From contig NZ_JAKLLN010000021.1 of NCBI RefSeq assembly GCF_023150065.1, positions 1 to 64,000 on the forward strand: a stretch of DNA of 64,000 bases, given 5' to 3'. Both the position numbers and the translations under genes were made by a program. The notes beneath the pieces were generated by a model that saw only the letters and a program-made list of their open reading frames with translations, had not been told where the DNA came from and ran no database searches. Shown here one piece after another: positions 7,068 to 15,220 of this stretch (within the stretch, counting starts at the first letter, position 1; each line of letters opens with the position of its first letter). Source of the DNA: Zoogloea sp. Lineage in GTDB: Bacteria; Pseudomonadota; Gammaproteobacteria; Burkholderiales; Rhodocyclaceae.

Positions 7068-8909
7068 ATGCCTGAATACCTCGCTCCGGGAGTTTACGTC
7101 GAAGAAACCAGCTTCCGCGCCAAGTCCATCGAGGGCGTGGCGACCTCCACCGCCGGCTTCGTCGGCCAGACCCGCTTTGGCCCCACCACCGGTCTGCCGG
7201 CACTGGTTACCGGCTTCGAGGAATACCAGCGCCTGTTTGGCGATGGCGATGACCTGCTGCTGGGCGGCGTGCCCACCCCCAACCAGCTGGCCCACGCGGT
7301 GCGCCTGTTCTTCGAGAACGGCGGCAAGCGGGTGTATGTGTCGCGCATCTTCGTGCCCACCGGGGGCAGCTCGGTGGCGGCCAGCCGCTCGGTCAGCCCG
7401 GCCATCTCGGTGCTCGGGGTCAATCGCTTCCTGCGGGCACGCTTCGCCGGCCGGGCCGGCAACGTGGTGGTACGGGTAGCAGCCACGCGCAGCGGCAACC
7501 TGCTCACCGGCACGGCGGGCAACCGCCGGGTGATGGGCCTGCGCCTGGGTGACGTGGTCGAGGCCGGCGCCCTCAAGGACAGCCGGGTCGACGCCGCCGG
7601 TGCCAACGCCGTCACCGCGGCCAACATCTACAGCGTCAGCTTCGACGCGGCCGGCAACCCGCTGCTCACCAATGCCGGCGGCAACCTCGACCTCAACGCG
7701 GCCGCCCTGGCCGCGGTGCAGAAGGTCACCCTCGACTTCAGCATCGGCCCCAACCTGGACGGCTCCACCGGCACCCGCAGCGAACAAATCCAGCGCCTCT
7801 CGCCCCACCCCGACTCCGACCTCTTCGTGGGCCGCATCCTGCGCCACGAAGACCCGGACGCCGGCATCGAGCCGCCCGCCGACCGCAGCCAGCGCATCTA
7901 CTTCGATGCCGTGGCCGCCCTGCCCACGGTAGCCGCCCAGCGCACCACCTTCGCACGCGACCTGCTCACCAGCCTGGTGGCCGCCTCGCCCCTCACCCTG
8001 GGCAACGGCAGCGACGGCATCGCCCCCGACAGCGCCGCCTTCACCGGCGGTGGCAGCGGCCACGACGCCACCGGCCTGGCCGCCCTGGGCGAGATCGAGG
8101 ACATCGCCATCGTCGCCGCGCCAGGCTCCGCTGCCCTGCCCCCGCCCATCGACCAGGCCGTGCGCGACGCCCTCGTCAGCCACTGCGAAAACCTCCGCTA
8201 CCGCTTCGCCATCCTTGCCGGCCCGCGGGAGGCCGACCAGGCCGCCATCCGCCAGGTGCGCGGCCAGCACGACTCCAAGTACGCCGCCATCTACTACCCC
8301 TGGCTTGTCGCCACCATGCCCGGCAGCGCCCGGGAGACGGTGCTCTACTCCCCCGAAGGCGCCATGGCCGGCATCTACGCCCGCAGCGACATCGAGCGCG
8401 GCGTGCACAAGGCACCCGCCAACGAGACGGTGCGCGGGGTGCTGCGCTTCTCGCGCAATGTGAACAAGGGCGAGCAGGACGTGCTCAACCCCGAAGGCGT
8501 CAACTGCCTGCGCTTCTTCGAGGGCCGCGGCTACCGGGTGTGGGGCGCCCGCACCATCAGCTCCGACCCCGAATGGATCTACATCAACGTGCGCCGGCTG
8601 TTCATCTACCTGGAGCACTCCATCGACCGCAGCACCCAGTGGGCGGTGTTCGAGCCCAACAACGAAGAGCTGTGGCTCAAGATCCGCCTCACCATCGAGG
8701 GCTTCCTGTACGACGTGTGGCGCACCGGCGCCCTGCTCGGCTCGCGCCCCGAAGACGCCTACTTCGTGCGCTGCGACCGGACCACCATGAGCCAGTCCGA
8801 TCTCGACAACGGCCGCCTGGTGTGCCTGATCGGCGTGGCGCCCACCAAGCCGGCCGAGTTCGTGATCTTCCGCATCGGCCAGTGGACCGCCGACGCTTCC
8901 ATCATCTGA
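7068..8909 (+). CDS. eCIS tail sheath protein
   Basis: 613 residues with a strong GGAGG site. The N-terminus (Y-L-A-P-G-V-Y-V-E-E near residue 3) and C-terminus (P-A-E-F-V-I-F-R-I) are the signature ends of phage-like contractile sheath subunits. Between them are the N-L-R-Y-R-F-A-I-L and G-Y-R-V-W-G-A-R-T blocks and the W-A-V-F-E-P-N segment of the conserved C-terminal sheath domain. Subunits form the contractile sleeve that drives the inner tube. The middle (about 150-300) is a variable surface domain. Confidence 0.95.
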   Translation: MPEYLAPGVYVEETSFRAKSIEGVATSTAGFVGQTRFGPTTGLPALVTGFEEYQRLFGDGDDLLLGGVPTPNQLAHAVRLFFENGGKRVYVSRIFVPTGGSSVAASRSVSPAISVLGVNRFLRARFAGRAGNVVVRVAATRSGNLLTGTAGNRRVMGLRLGDVVEAGALKDSRVDAAGANAVTAANIYSVSFDAAGNPLLTNAGGNLDLNAAALAAVQKVTLDFSIGPNLDGSTGTRSEQIQRLSPHPDSDLFVGRILRHEDPDAGIEPPADRSQRIYFDAVAALPTVAAQRTTFARDLLTSLVAASPLTLGNGSDGIAPDSAAFTGGGSGHDATGLAALGEIEDIAIVAAPGSAALPPPIDQAVRDALVSHCENLRYRFAILAGPREADQAAIRQVRGQHDSKYAAIYYPWLVATMPGSARETVLYSPEGAMAGIYARSDIERGVHKAPANETVRGVLRFSRNVNKGEQDVLNPEGVNCLRFFEGRGYRVWGARTISSDPEWIYINVRRLFIYLEHSIDRSTQWAVFEPNNEELWLKIRLTIEGFLYDVWRTGALLGSRPEDAYFVRCDRTTMSQSDLDNGRLVCLIGVAPTKPAEFVIFRIGQWTADASII

Positions 8910-8955
8910 GCGCCCGCCCTCCCGGCGATAACTGCATCCTCAAAGGAGACCGGCA

Positions 8956-9411
8956 ATGGCCACCCTGCGTGAAGACCCCTACGGCCCGTTCAACTTCAAG
9001 GTCACCATCAACCCCGCCAGCGGCGGCGAGTTTCGCGGCGGCTTCTCGGATGTGTCGGGCCTGTCCACCGAGATCACCCACGCCGACTACCGGGAAGGCA
9101 CCGACGCCTTCAACCGCCCGCGCAAGGTGCCGCTGATGTACAAGGCCGGCGACGTGACCCTCAAGCGCGGCATGATCGCCTCCCTCGACTTGTGGAACTG
9201 GGTCAACCAGGTACGCCGCGGCAACATGGAAGCCCGGGCCACCGTGGTGATCGAGCTGATGAGCGAAGACCGGGCCAGCACCGTGGCCCAGTGGAAGCTC
9301 ATCAACGCCCGCCCCTCCAAGTGGACAGGCCCTACCCTGGCCGCCAAGGGCGCCTCCGACGTGGCCATGGAAGAGCTCACCCTGGTCTGCGAAGACCTCG
9401 AGTTCGAGTGA
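8956..9411 (+). CDS. eCIS inner tube protein (gp19/Hcp-like)
   Basis: 151 residues, full length for T4 gp19-like tube proteins. It opens with P-Y-G-P-F-N-F-K-V-T-I and shows F-S-D-V-S-G-L, the Y-K-A-G-D-V-T-L-K-R-G block, W-N-W-V-N and a final E-E-L-T-L-V-C-E. Hexamers stack into the rigid inner tube that carries cargo. AGGAGA lies upstream. Directly follows the main sheath gene, the usual eCIS order. Confidence 0.95.
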   Translation: MATLREDPYGPFNFKVTINPASGGEFRGGFSDVSGLSTEITHADYREGTDAFNRPRKVPLMYKAGDVTLKRGMIASLDLWNWVNQVRRGNMEARATVVIELMSEDRASTVAQWKLINARPSKWTGPTLAAKGASDVAMEELTLVCEDLEFE

Positions 9412-9438
9412 TTCCACGCCTGAACTGAGGCCCATCCC

Positions 9439-11520
9439 ATGAGCGTCGCGCTGCTCGGCAGCCTGTGGCGTCCCGGTCTGCCCCCCGGCATCTACGAGGA
9501 GAAGCCCGCCGTGGCCTCCCGTCCGCGGGTGCGCCTGGATGTGGCCGCGCTGATCGGGCTGGCCGAACGCGGGCCGGTGAACACCCCGGTGGTCATCGAC
9601 GACGCCCGCCAGTTCGAGGCCGTCTTCGGCCATGCCGTGCCGGGGCTCAAGCTGCCCCTGGCGGTGCGCCTGTTCTTCGCCAACGGCGGCCGGCGCTGTG
9701 TGGTGGTGCGCTGTGTCGACCATGTGAACATCCGCACCACGCGCCTGCTGCTGCCCGGGCTAAAGGCCGTGCGCGGCAACTCCCGCAAGCAGGTGCGCCT
9801 GGCCGCCCGCAACCCGGGCAGCTGGGGCAACCGCCTGCAGCTACGCTGCCAGCTCATCCAGCGCCCCATCGCCCTGGGGCTGGACCCGGTCACCAAAGCC
9901 CTGCGCATCCCCCCCGACCGCCCCGCCGTGGGCGCCACCCTGCGCCTCACCCGCCGCGCCGCAGGCCCGGGCAGCACACCGCGCAGCCGTTTCTTCCGGG
10001 TAGACCTGGACGCCGCCCGCCAGCCCATCCTGGTGCCCACGCCCACCACCCCCTACCTCGACCCCGAGCTGCTCGCCGCCGCGGTCGAGCTCACCCTGCG
10101 CCTCGACATCTTCCTCGACGGCAGGCTGGTCGAGAGCTGGGACGACACCGCCCTGCACCCCAGCCACCCGCGCTTTCTGCCGCGCCTGCTGGGCCGCCGC
10201 GCCGCCGCCGAAGCCCTGCTGCCCCCGCGCACCGACACCGCCAACCCCGAAGACCCGGCCTACGAGGCCGACCGCCGCTGGGGCAGCGCCGACGACCCGT
10301 GGGGCTCCGACTTCCTGCGCCCCAGCCTGCAACTGGCCGATGCCTGGCTGCTGCCCGGCCGCGAACTCTTCGCCGCACCCGCCGGCCTGCTGCTGTCCGC
10401 GGCCGACATGCCGCCCTCCCGCCACGGCCGGGACGCCAGCGCCAGCACCGGGCGCAACCACTTCTTCGAGGGCACCAGCATGGCCCTGGCCGACGCCATC
10501 GAGGACGCCGACCACCGCTTCGTCGCCTTCAACGCCCGCCCGCCGGCCCTGGACGCCCTGGGTGTGTGGGACCAGCTCCAGCCCTTCGAGCCGGTCGCCC
10601 TGGTCTGCATGCCCGATCTGCTCCACCCCACGCCCCCCGACGCCCTCACCGTGCCCCCGGCCCTGCCCGACGAGCTGTGCTTCGGCGCCCAGTGCAGCCG
10701 CGGCCAGGCCGAGCGCACCGCCAACGCCCTCGACTGGCCACGCCTGGGCTTTGAGGCCGGCGAGCTGCAGGACTACCAGCGCCGCCTGGTGGCCGACTGC
10801 GAGGCCCGCGCCACCCGCATCGCCCTGCTCGACCTGCCCCCCGGTCTGCGCGCCGGTGACGTAGTGGCCTGGCGCCACGGCGTGGCCAGCCCCCGCGCCG
10901 CCCTGTACACCCCGTGGCTGCGGGTGGATGCCGACGGCAGCGCCGCCACCGTGCCCCCCTCGGCCGCCGCCTGCGGCATCACCGCCCAGGTCGAAAACGA
11001 CACCGGTGTGTGGGCCGCCCCGGCCAACCGCCCGGTGCTCGGCAGCTTCGCCCGGGCCGACGACGCCGGCCTGCCCGAGCCCGGCTTCCTGTTCGAGGAG
11101 CGTATCGACGAGATCCGCCGCACCGAGCGCGGACTGATGCTTCTCGGCGCCCGCAGCACCGCCACCGAGCGGGACTGGACCCACCTGTCGGTGCGCCGCC
11201 TGATCGACTGGCTCAAGGCCCAGCTCGCCGCCGACCTGGCCTGGGCCCCCTTCGAGCCCAATGACGCGGTGCTGTGGTCGGCCATGGCCAGCACCGCCCG
11301 CCGCCGCCTCAAGGCCCTGTTCAACGCCGGCGCCCTGGCCGGCCGCAGCGACACCGACAGCTACTTCGTGCGCTGCGACGCCCGCACCCACACCCCGGGC
11401 GATCTGGACGCCGGCCGGGCCATCATGGAGGTGGGCGTGGCCCCCGCCGTACCGGCCGAGTTCATCGTCTTCCGCCTCGTCCGCAGCGGCGCGGACGACC
11501 CGCGCATCGAGGTGCAGTGA
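9439..11520 (+). CDS. Second, larger eCIS sheath-family protein
   Basis: 693 residues. Ends are sheath-like: P-P-G-I-Y-E-E-K-P near residue 14, R-L-F-F-A-N-G-G, and at the C-terminus W-A-P-F-E-P-N-D-A-V-L-W, S-Y-F-V-R-C-D and P-A-E-F-I-V-F-R-L. The centre is expanded and differs strongly from the first sheath protein. Afp/PVC loci carry two or three sheath paralogues, of which the larger can form the base or cap ring, so this is probably a specialised sheath subunit. The stop overlaps the next ATG. Confidence 0.88.
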   Translation: MSVALLGSLWRPGLPPGIYEEKPAVASRPRVRLDVAALIGLAERGPVNTPVVIDDARQFEAVFGHAVPGLKLPLAVRLFFANGGRRCVVVRCVDHVNIRTTRLLLPGLKAVRGNSRKQVRLAARNPGSWGNRLQLRCQLIQRPIALGLDPVTKALRIPPDRPAVGATLRLTRRAAGPGSTPRSRFFRVDLDAARQPILVPTPTTPYLDPELLAAAVELTLRLDIFLDGRLVESWDDTALHPSHPRFLPRLLGRRAAAEALLPPRTDTANPEDPAYEADRRWGSADDPWGSDFLRPSLQLADAWLLPGRELFAAPAGLLLSAADMPPSRHGRDASASTGRNHFFEGTSMALADAIEDADHRFVAFNARPPALDALGVWDQLQPFEPVALVCMPDLLHPTPPDALTVPPALPDELCFGAQCSRGQAERTANALDWPRLGFEAGELQDYQRRLVADCEARATRIALLDLPPGLRAGDVVAWRHGVASPRAALYTPWLRVDADGSAATVPPSAAACGITAQVENDTGVWAAPANRPVLGSFARADDAGLPEPGFLFEERIDEIRRTERGLMLLGARSTATERDWTHLSVRRLIDWLKAQLAADLAWAPFEPNDAVLWSAMASTARRRLKALFNAGALAGRSDTDSYFVRCDARTHTPGDLDAGRAIMEVGVAPAVPAEFIVFRLVRSGADDPRIEVQ

Positions 11521-12002
11521 TGCCCGACCCGGCCCTGCTCTCCAACTTCAACTTCGCCGTGCATATCGAGCTGTCCGGCCTGGGCGGTGACGAGGGGCTG
11601 GCCCTGGGCAACCGCCGGGGCGCCTTCTCGGAGGTGCAGGGCCTGGAGATCACCCTGGAGCCGGTGAGCATCCGCGAAGGCGGCTACAACCGGGGCGCCC
11701 GCCAACTGGTCGGCAAGACCACCAGCCCGCCGCTGATCCTCAAGCGCGGCCTGTCCCTCGACCCGGCCTTCTGGACGTGGGTGCAGCGCTGCATCGACGG
11801 CACGTTTCCGCTGCCCTACGTGTCCGGCACCCTCCGCGTGCTGCAGGCCGACGGCAGCGCCCCTGACGCCGGCGTGTGGCACTTCGAAAACGCCATCGTC
11901 ACCAAGGTGAAGTCCGCTGACCTCAACGCCGGCAACGCCCGCGAAGTGCCCCTCGAAGAGCTCCATATCGTCCATGAAGGACTGAGCAGGGAGCTGACAT
12001 GA
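11520..12002 (+). CDS. Second eCIS gp19-type tube protein, probable tube initiator
   Basis: 160 residues from the ATG at 11520 (TGATG overlap). It shares with the first tube protein the F-S-E-V-Q-G-L strand, the L-I-L-K-R-G-L block, a W-T-W-V-Q helix and V-P-L-E-E-L-H-I. Its loops are longer. In Afp-like systems a tube paralogue of this kind (Afp5/Afp6) links the tube to the spike hub. Its position just before the tube-adaptor and spike genes supports that role. Alternative: an equivalent main tube subunit. Confidence 0.88.
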   Translation: MPDPALLSNFNFAVHIELSGLGGDEGLALGNRRGAFSEVQGLEITLEPVSIREGGYNRGARQLVGKTTSPPLILKRGLSLDPAFWTWVQRCIDGTFPLPYVSGTLRVLQADGSAPDAGVWHFENAIVTKVKSADLNAGNAREVPLEELHIVHEGLSRELT

Positions 12003-13249
12003 CTACCGCCCAGTTCCGTCGCGCCAGCCTCGTGCCCTTCGATGCGGGGGGCAAGAACACCGAGGAAGGCCGCGCCATCCCCCTCGACTTCAACCCCGAA
12101 ACCCTGACCCTCAAGGTCTCCGGCGGCGAGCAGAAGGACAAGGGCCGCAAGGGCCGCCAGCAGGTGCAGAACGTCGGCTCCTCCAAGGCCACCCTGTCCT
12201 TCGAGTGCGTATTCGACTCCACCCGCCCGCGGGACAGCGATACCGGCGAAGGCGGTGGCGGCGAGGAGATGCTCGACGTGCGCGTGCGCACCAAGCCCAT
12301 CGCCGACCTGGTGCAGACCTACGGCAGCGGCAAGGAGCAGGCGCCGCGGCGGGTGCAGTTCCGCTGGGGCACGCTGCTCTTCAATGGCGTCATCTCGTCC
12401 CACCAGGAAGTGTTTGAATACTTCAGCCCCAGCGGCGTGCCCCTGCGCTCCAAGCTGCAGCTGACCCTCACCGAGCAGGAGTTCCGCTACGAGGTGAACG
12501 CCAGCGACGCCGCCCAGCGCCGCCAGGCTGTGGAGCAGGCCGCCAGCGACGCCCGCAGCCAGGCCAGCGCGGCCGGTGCCGGCAGCCTGCTGGGGGGCGG
12601 GGCCAACGGCGGCGCGGGCTTCGACCTCTCCGCAGGCTTCGAGCTGTCCGCCAGCCTCGACGTGAATCTGGACATGAGCCTGTCGGCCCAGGTGGGCTTG
12701 TCCGCCAGCCTGGGCGCCTCGGCCGACATCGGCATGGCGGTGGGCGCAGGCATCCACCTGGACGCCTCGGCGGCCATCGACCTGTTTGGCCCGGCCGCCC
12801 TCGGCAGCGCCCCCGGCGACCTGGGGCGCAGCGGGCTGACGGTGCCCAGGCCCTCCCCCGGCCTCGCCGCGGCCGGCGTGCCCCCCAACCCCTGGGCGCC
12901 CGACGGCCCGGCCCCCGGCAGCAAGGCCGCCGGGCTCGCCGCCGCGGTGAGCAGCCAGCGCGCCGCCGGTGCCATCGCCCCGGCGCCGGGCGCGGCCACC
13001 CCAGCCGCCGCCCCGCTGCCCGTGCGCGGCAGCCCACCCCTGGCCCTGCGGCGCAGCCCGCCCGCCGGTAGCCCCCTGTTTGCCAGCCGCAGCACGCCCA
13101 TCGAAAGAGCCGCCGGCGAACGCCGCCCCCGCTGGGAGAGCCTGCCCAACGCCACTGCCACCCCGGCGGCCGCGGCCCACGCACACCCCGCCGGGCACAC
13201 ACACTGCAGTTGCGGCGGCTGCGGCTGCCGGCGCTGCTGCGGAGGCTGA
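11999..13249 (+). CDS. CIS tube/LysM-type adaptor protein with long disordered, cysteine-ended tail
   Basis: 416 residues, ATGA overlap with the previous gene. Residues 1-165 match the contractile-injection-system tube protein family (Afp7-like): F-N-P-E-T-L-T-L, L-S-F-E-C-V-F-D, F-R-W-G-T-L-L-F-N-G-V and L-T-L-T-E-Q-E-F. It should join tube or spike to the baseplate. Residues about 175-390 are low complexity: an alternating Leu/Ser/Ala beta-like stretch, then Pro/Ala/Arg-rich sequence. The last 14 residues hold six cysteines (C-S-C-G-G-C-G-C-R-R-C-C), with His-rich sequence just before. The tail is far longer than in usual family members and may bind metal. Confidence 0.82.
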   Translation: MTTAQFRRASLVPFDAGGKNTEEGRAIPLDFNPETLTLKVSGGEQKDKGRKGRQQVQNVGSSKATLSFECVFDSTRPRDSDTGEGGGGEEMLDVRVRTKPIADLVQTYGSGKEQAPRRVQFRWGTLLFNGVISSHQEVFEYFSPSGVPLRSKLQLTLTEQEFRYEVNASDAAQRRQAVEQAASDARSQASAAGAGSLLGGGANGGAGFDLSAGFELSASLDVNLDMSLSAQVGLSASLGASADIGMAVGAGIHLDASAAIDLFGPAALGSAPGDLGRSGLTVPRPSPGLAAAGVPPNPWAPDGPAPGSKAAGLAAAVSSQRAAGAIAPAPGAATPAAAPLPVRGSPPLALRRSPPAGSPLFASRSTPIERAAGERRPRWESLPNATATPAAAAHAHPAGHTHCSCGGCGCRRCCGG

Positions 13250-13251
13250 CC

Positions 13252-13446
13252 ATGCCCGTCTCCATCGGCGAAGTCTCCACCACCATCGAAACCCTGCCGG
13301 GCAGCAGCCCTGCGGAGCCGGGCAGCAGCGCCGCGGCCGACGACGCTCCCTTCGAAGTGCGCATGGAAGACCTCCGCGCCCTCGTCCGCGCCCTGGTGGC
13401 CGAAGAGCTCGAACGCCAGCTGCGCCACCGGAGCGACTGTCCATGA
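13252..13446 (+). CDS. DUF5908-like small eCIS protein
   Basis: 64 residues with a GGAGG ribosome site overlapping the end of the previous gene. It begins M-P-V-S-I-G-E-V-S, like the small DUF5908 proteins found in eCIS loci, and ends in an acidic/basic amphipathic helix (about 38-60). Function is unknown in the family; a baseplate or assembly role is presumed. Its stop overlaps the hub gene start (ATGA). Confidence 0.6.
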   Translation: MPVSIGEVSTTIETLPGSSPAEPGSSAAADDAPFEVRMEDLRALVRALVAEELERQLRHRSDCP

Positions 13447-14525
13447 GCGCAGAAGCCCCCTTCCTCGCCAGCGGCCGCCCCCAGATCAAGGTGGACGGGC
13501 GGCGTGCCGAGCGCCTCGAGGCCGACCTGATCCGCCTCGAAGCCCGCGCCGATGCGGCCGGCGTCGCCTCGCTGGAAGCAGTCTTCCTCAACTGGGGCAG
13601 CCGTGAGCCCGGCCAGCCGGTGGACTACGTGCATTTCGACACCGCCGACGTCGACTTCGGCAAGCGCCTGGCCATCGCCTTCAGCACCACGGGCGACGAA
13701 CTGACCGTGTTCGAAGGCCTCATCACCGGCATCGGCGCCGCCTACCCCGAGCTGCGCCCGCCCGAACTGACCCTGCTGGCCGAAGACGCCCTCGCCGGCC
13801 TGCGCTACCGCCGCCGCACCCGCCTCTCCGAAAACCAGAGCGACGGCGACATCGCCGGCCAGATCCTCTCCGACGCCGGCCTCAGCCCCGACGCCGGGCG
13901 CAGCGGCGCCAGCCACGTGGCCCTGCTGCAGGTGAACGAAGATGAACTCACGGCCCTGCGCAGCCGCAGCGGCGACGCCCTGATCGCCCTGCGCGAAGGC
14001 ACCGTGCACATCAACGAGGCCTCGGCCCTCACCGACACCCCGATCCGCCTGACGCGGGAGAACGAGCTGATCCGCTTCACCGTGCTGGCCGACCTGGCCC
14101 ACCAGCGCGGCGAGGTGCGCGTGCATGGCTACGACGTGGCCGCCAAGGAGGCCATCCACGAAAGCGCCGGCGCCGACGCCATCCGCCCCGAAGCCGGCCC
14201 CGGCCGCCTAGGCCCCGAGATCGTCACCCGGGTGTTTGCCAACGCCGCCGACGACCTCCACCTGGAAGCCCCCGCCACCGCCGCCGAAGCCCGCAGCGCC
14301 GCCGAGGCCGCCCTGCGCCGCCGCGCCCGCCGCTTCCTGCGCGGGCTCGGGGTGACCCGCGGCACGCCCCAGCTGCACGTGGGCTCGAAGATCGAGCTGG
14401 TTGATCTGGGCCCCTGGTTTGCCGGCACCTACCTGGTCACCGCCGTCACCCACCGCTTCGACCAGGTGGAGGGCTACCGCACCGAATTCGAGGCCCAGCG
14501 GCCCAACCTGGGAGAGTCCACATGA
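13443..14525 (+). CDS. Spike hub protein (phage gpD / VgrG N-terminal type)
   Basis: 360 residues from the ATG at 13443. It corresponds to the gp27-like hub half of VgrG: early strands with L-I-R-L-E-A-R-A, the F-E-G-L-I-T-G-I-G-A block near 95-105, Y-R-R-R-T-R near 122, and a final V-T-A-V-T-H-R-F with E-F-E-A-Q-R typical of phage late-control gene D proteins. In Afp8 and VgrG the hub and needle are one chain; here the needle is the next gene. Overlaps on both sides are 4 bp. Confidence 0.88.
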   Translation: MSAEAPFLASGRPQIKVDGRRAERLEADLIRLEARADAAGVASLEAVFLNWGSREPGQPVDYVHFDTADVDFGKRLAIAFSTTGDELTVFEGLITGIGAAYPELRPPELTLLAEDALAGLRYRRRTRLSENQSDGDIAGQILSDAGLSPDAGRSGASHVALLQVNEDELTALRSRSGDALIALREGTVHINEASALTDTPIRLTRENELIRFTVLADLAHQRGEVRVHGYDVAAKEAIHESAGADAIRPEAGPGRLGPEIVTRVFANAADDLHLEAPATAAEARSAAEAALRRRARRFLRGLGVTRGTPQLHVGSKIELVDLGPWFAGTYLVTAVTHRFDQVEGYRTEFEAQRPNLGEST

Positions 14526-15220
14526 TTCCCGGCGCCAGCTCCGCACCGGCCGGTGAGCGCCCGCGCCTCTACGGCGTTTACCCCGCCATCGTCACCGACG
14601 TGCAGGACCCGGACAGCCAGGGCCGTGTGCAGATCCGCCTGCCCTTCGTCGGGGAGAGCGACGGCGGCAGCGCCCTGGCCTGGGCCCGCCTGGCCACCCT
14701 GATGGCCGGCGCCGACCGGGGCACCTGGTTCATCCCCGAGGTGGACGACGAGGTGCTGGTGGCCTTCACCGCCGGCGACCCACGCCGCCCGGTGGTCATC
14801 GGCGCCCTGTGGAACGGCGTGGATGCGCCGCCCGAGAGCATGGACAGCGCCAACAACCTTCGCTCCATCACCTCCCGCAGCGGCCACACCCTCACCTTCG
14901 ACGACACCGCCGGCGCCGAGAAAGTGGAGCTCAAGACAAACGGCGGCCACACCTTCACCCTCGACGACGCAGCCGGCGGCACCGTCACCCTGACCCACTC
15001 CAACGGCGCCCAGGTGAAGATCGACGTGGCCGGCAACATTGAGATCACCGCCAACGTGCGCGTCACCGTGCAGGCCCCGGCCGGGCTGGAAGTCACGGCG
15101 GCCATGGTCACCGTCAATGCCGCCATGTCCACCTTCTCGGGGGTGGTGAAGGCCGACGCGGTGATCACCAACAGCGTGGTCTCCCCCAGCTACACACCGG
15201 GCGTGGGGAACATATGGTGA
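14522..15220 (+). CDS. Spike needle protein (baseplate assembly gpV / VgrG OB-fold and beta-helix)
   Basis: 232 residues. The OB fold is clear (Y-P-A-I-V-T-D-V, G-R-V-Q-I-R-L-P, P-E-V-D-D-E-V-L-V-A-F, R-R-P-V-V-I-G-A-L-W-N-G near 80-100). It is followed by repetitive Thr/Val-rich strands (about 115-215) such as H-T-L-T-F-D-D and H-T-F-T-L-D-D that would form a trimeric beta-helix needle. It pierces the target envelope. No PAAR motif is fused. Confidence 0.92.
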   Translation: MIPGASSAPAGERPRLYGVYPAIVTDVQDPDSQGRVQIRLPFVGESDGGSALAWARLATLMAGADRGTWFIPEVDDEVLVAFTAGDPRRPVVIGALWNGVDAPPESMDSANNLRSITSRSGHTLTFDDTAGAEKVELKTNGGHTFTLDDAAGGTVTLTHSNGAQVKIDVAGNIEITANVRVTVQAPAGLEVTAAMVTVNAAMSTFSGVVKADAVITNSVVSPSYTPGVGNIW

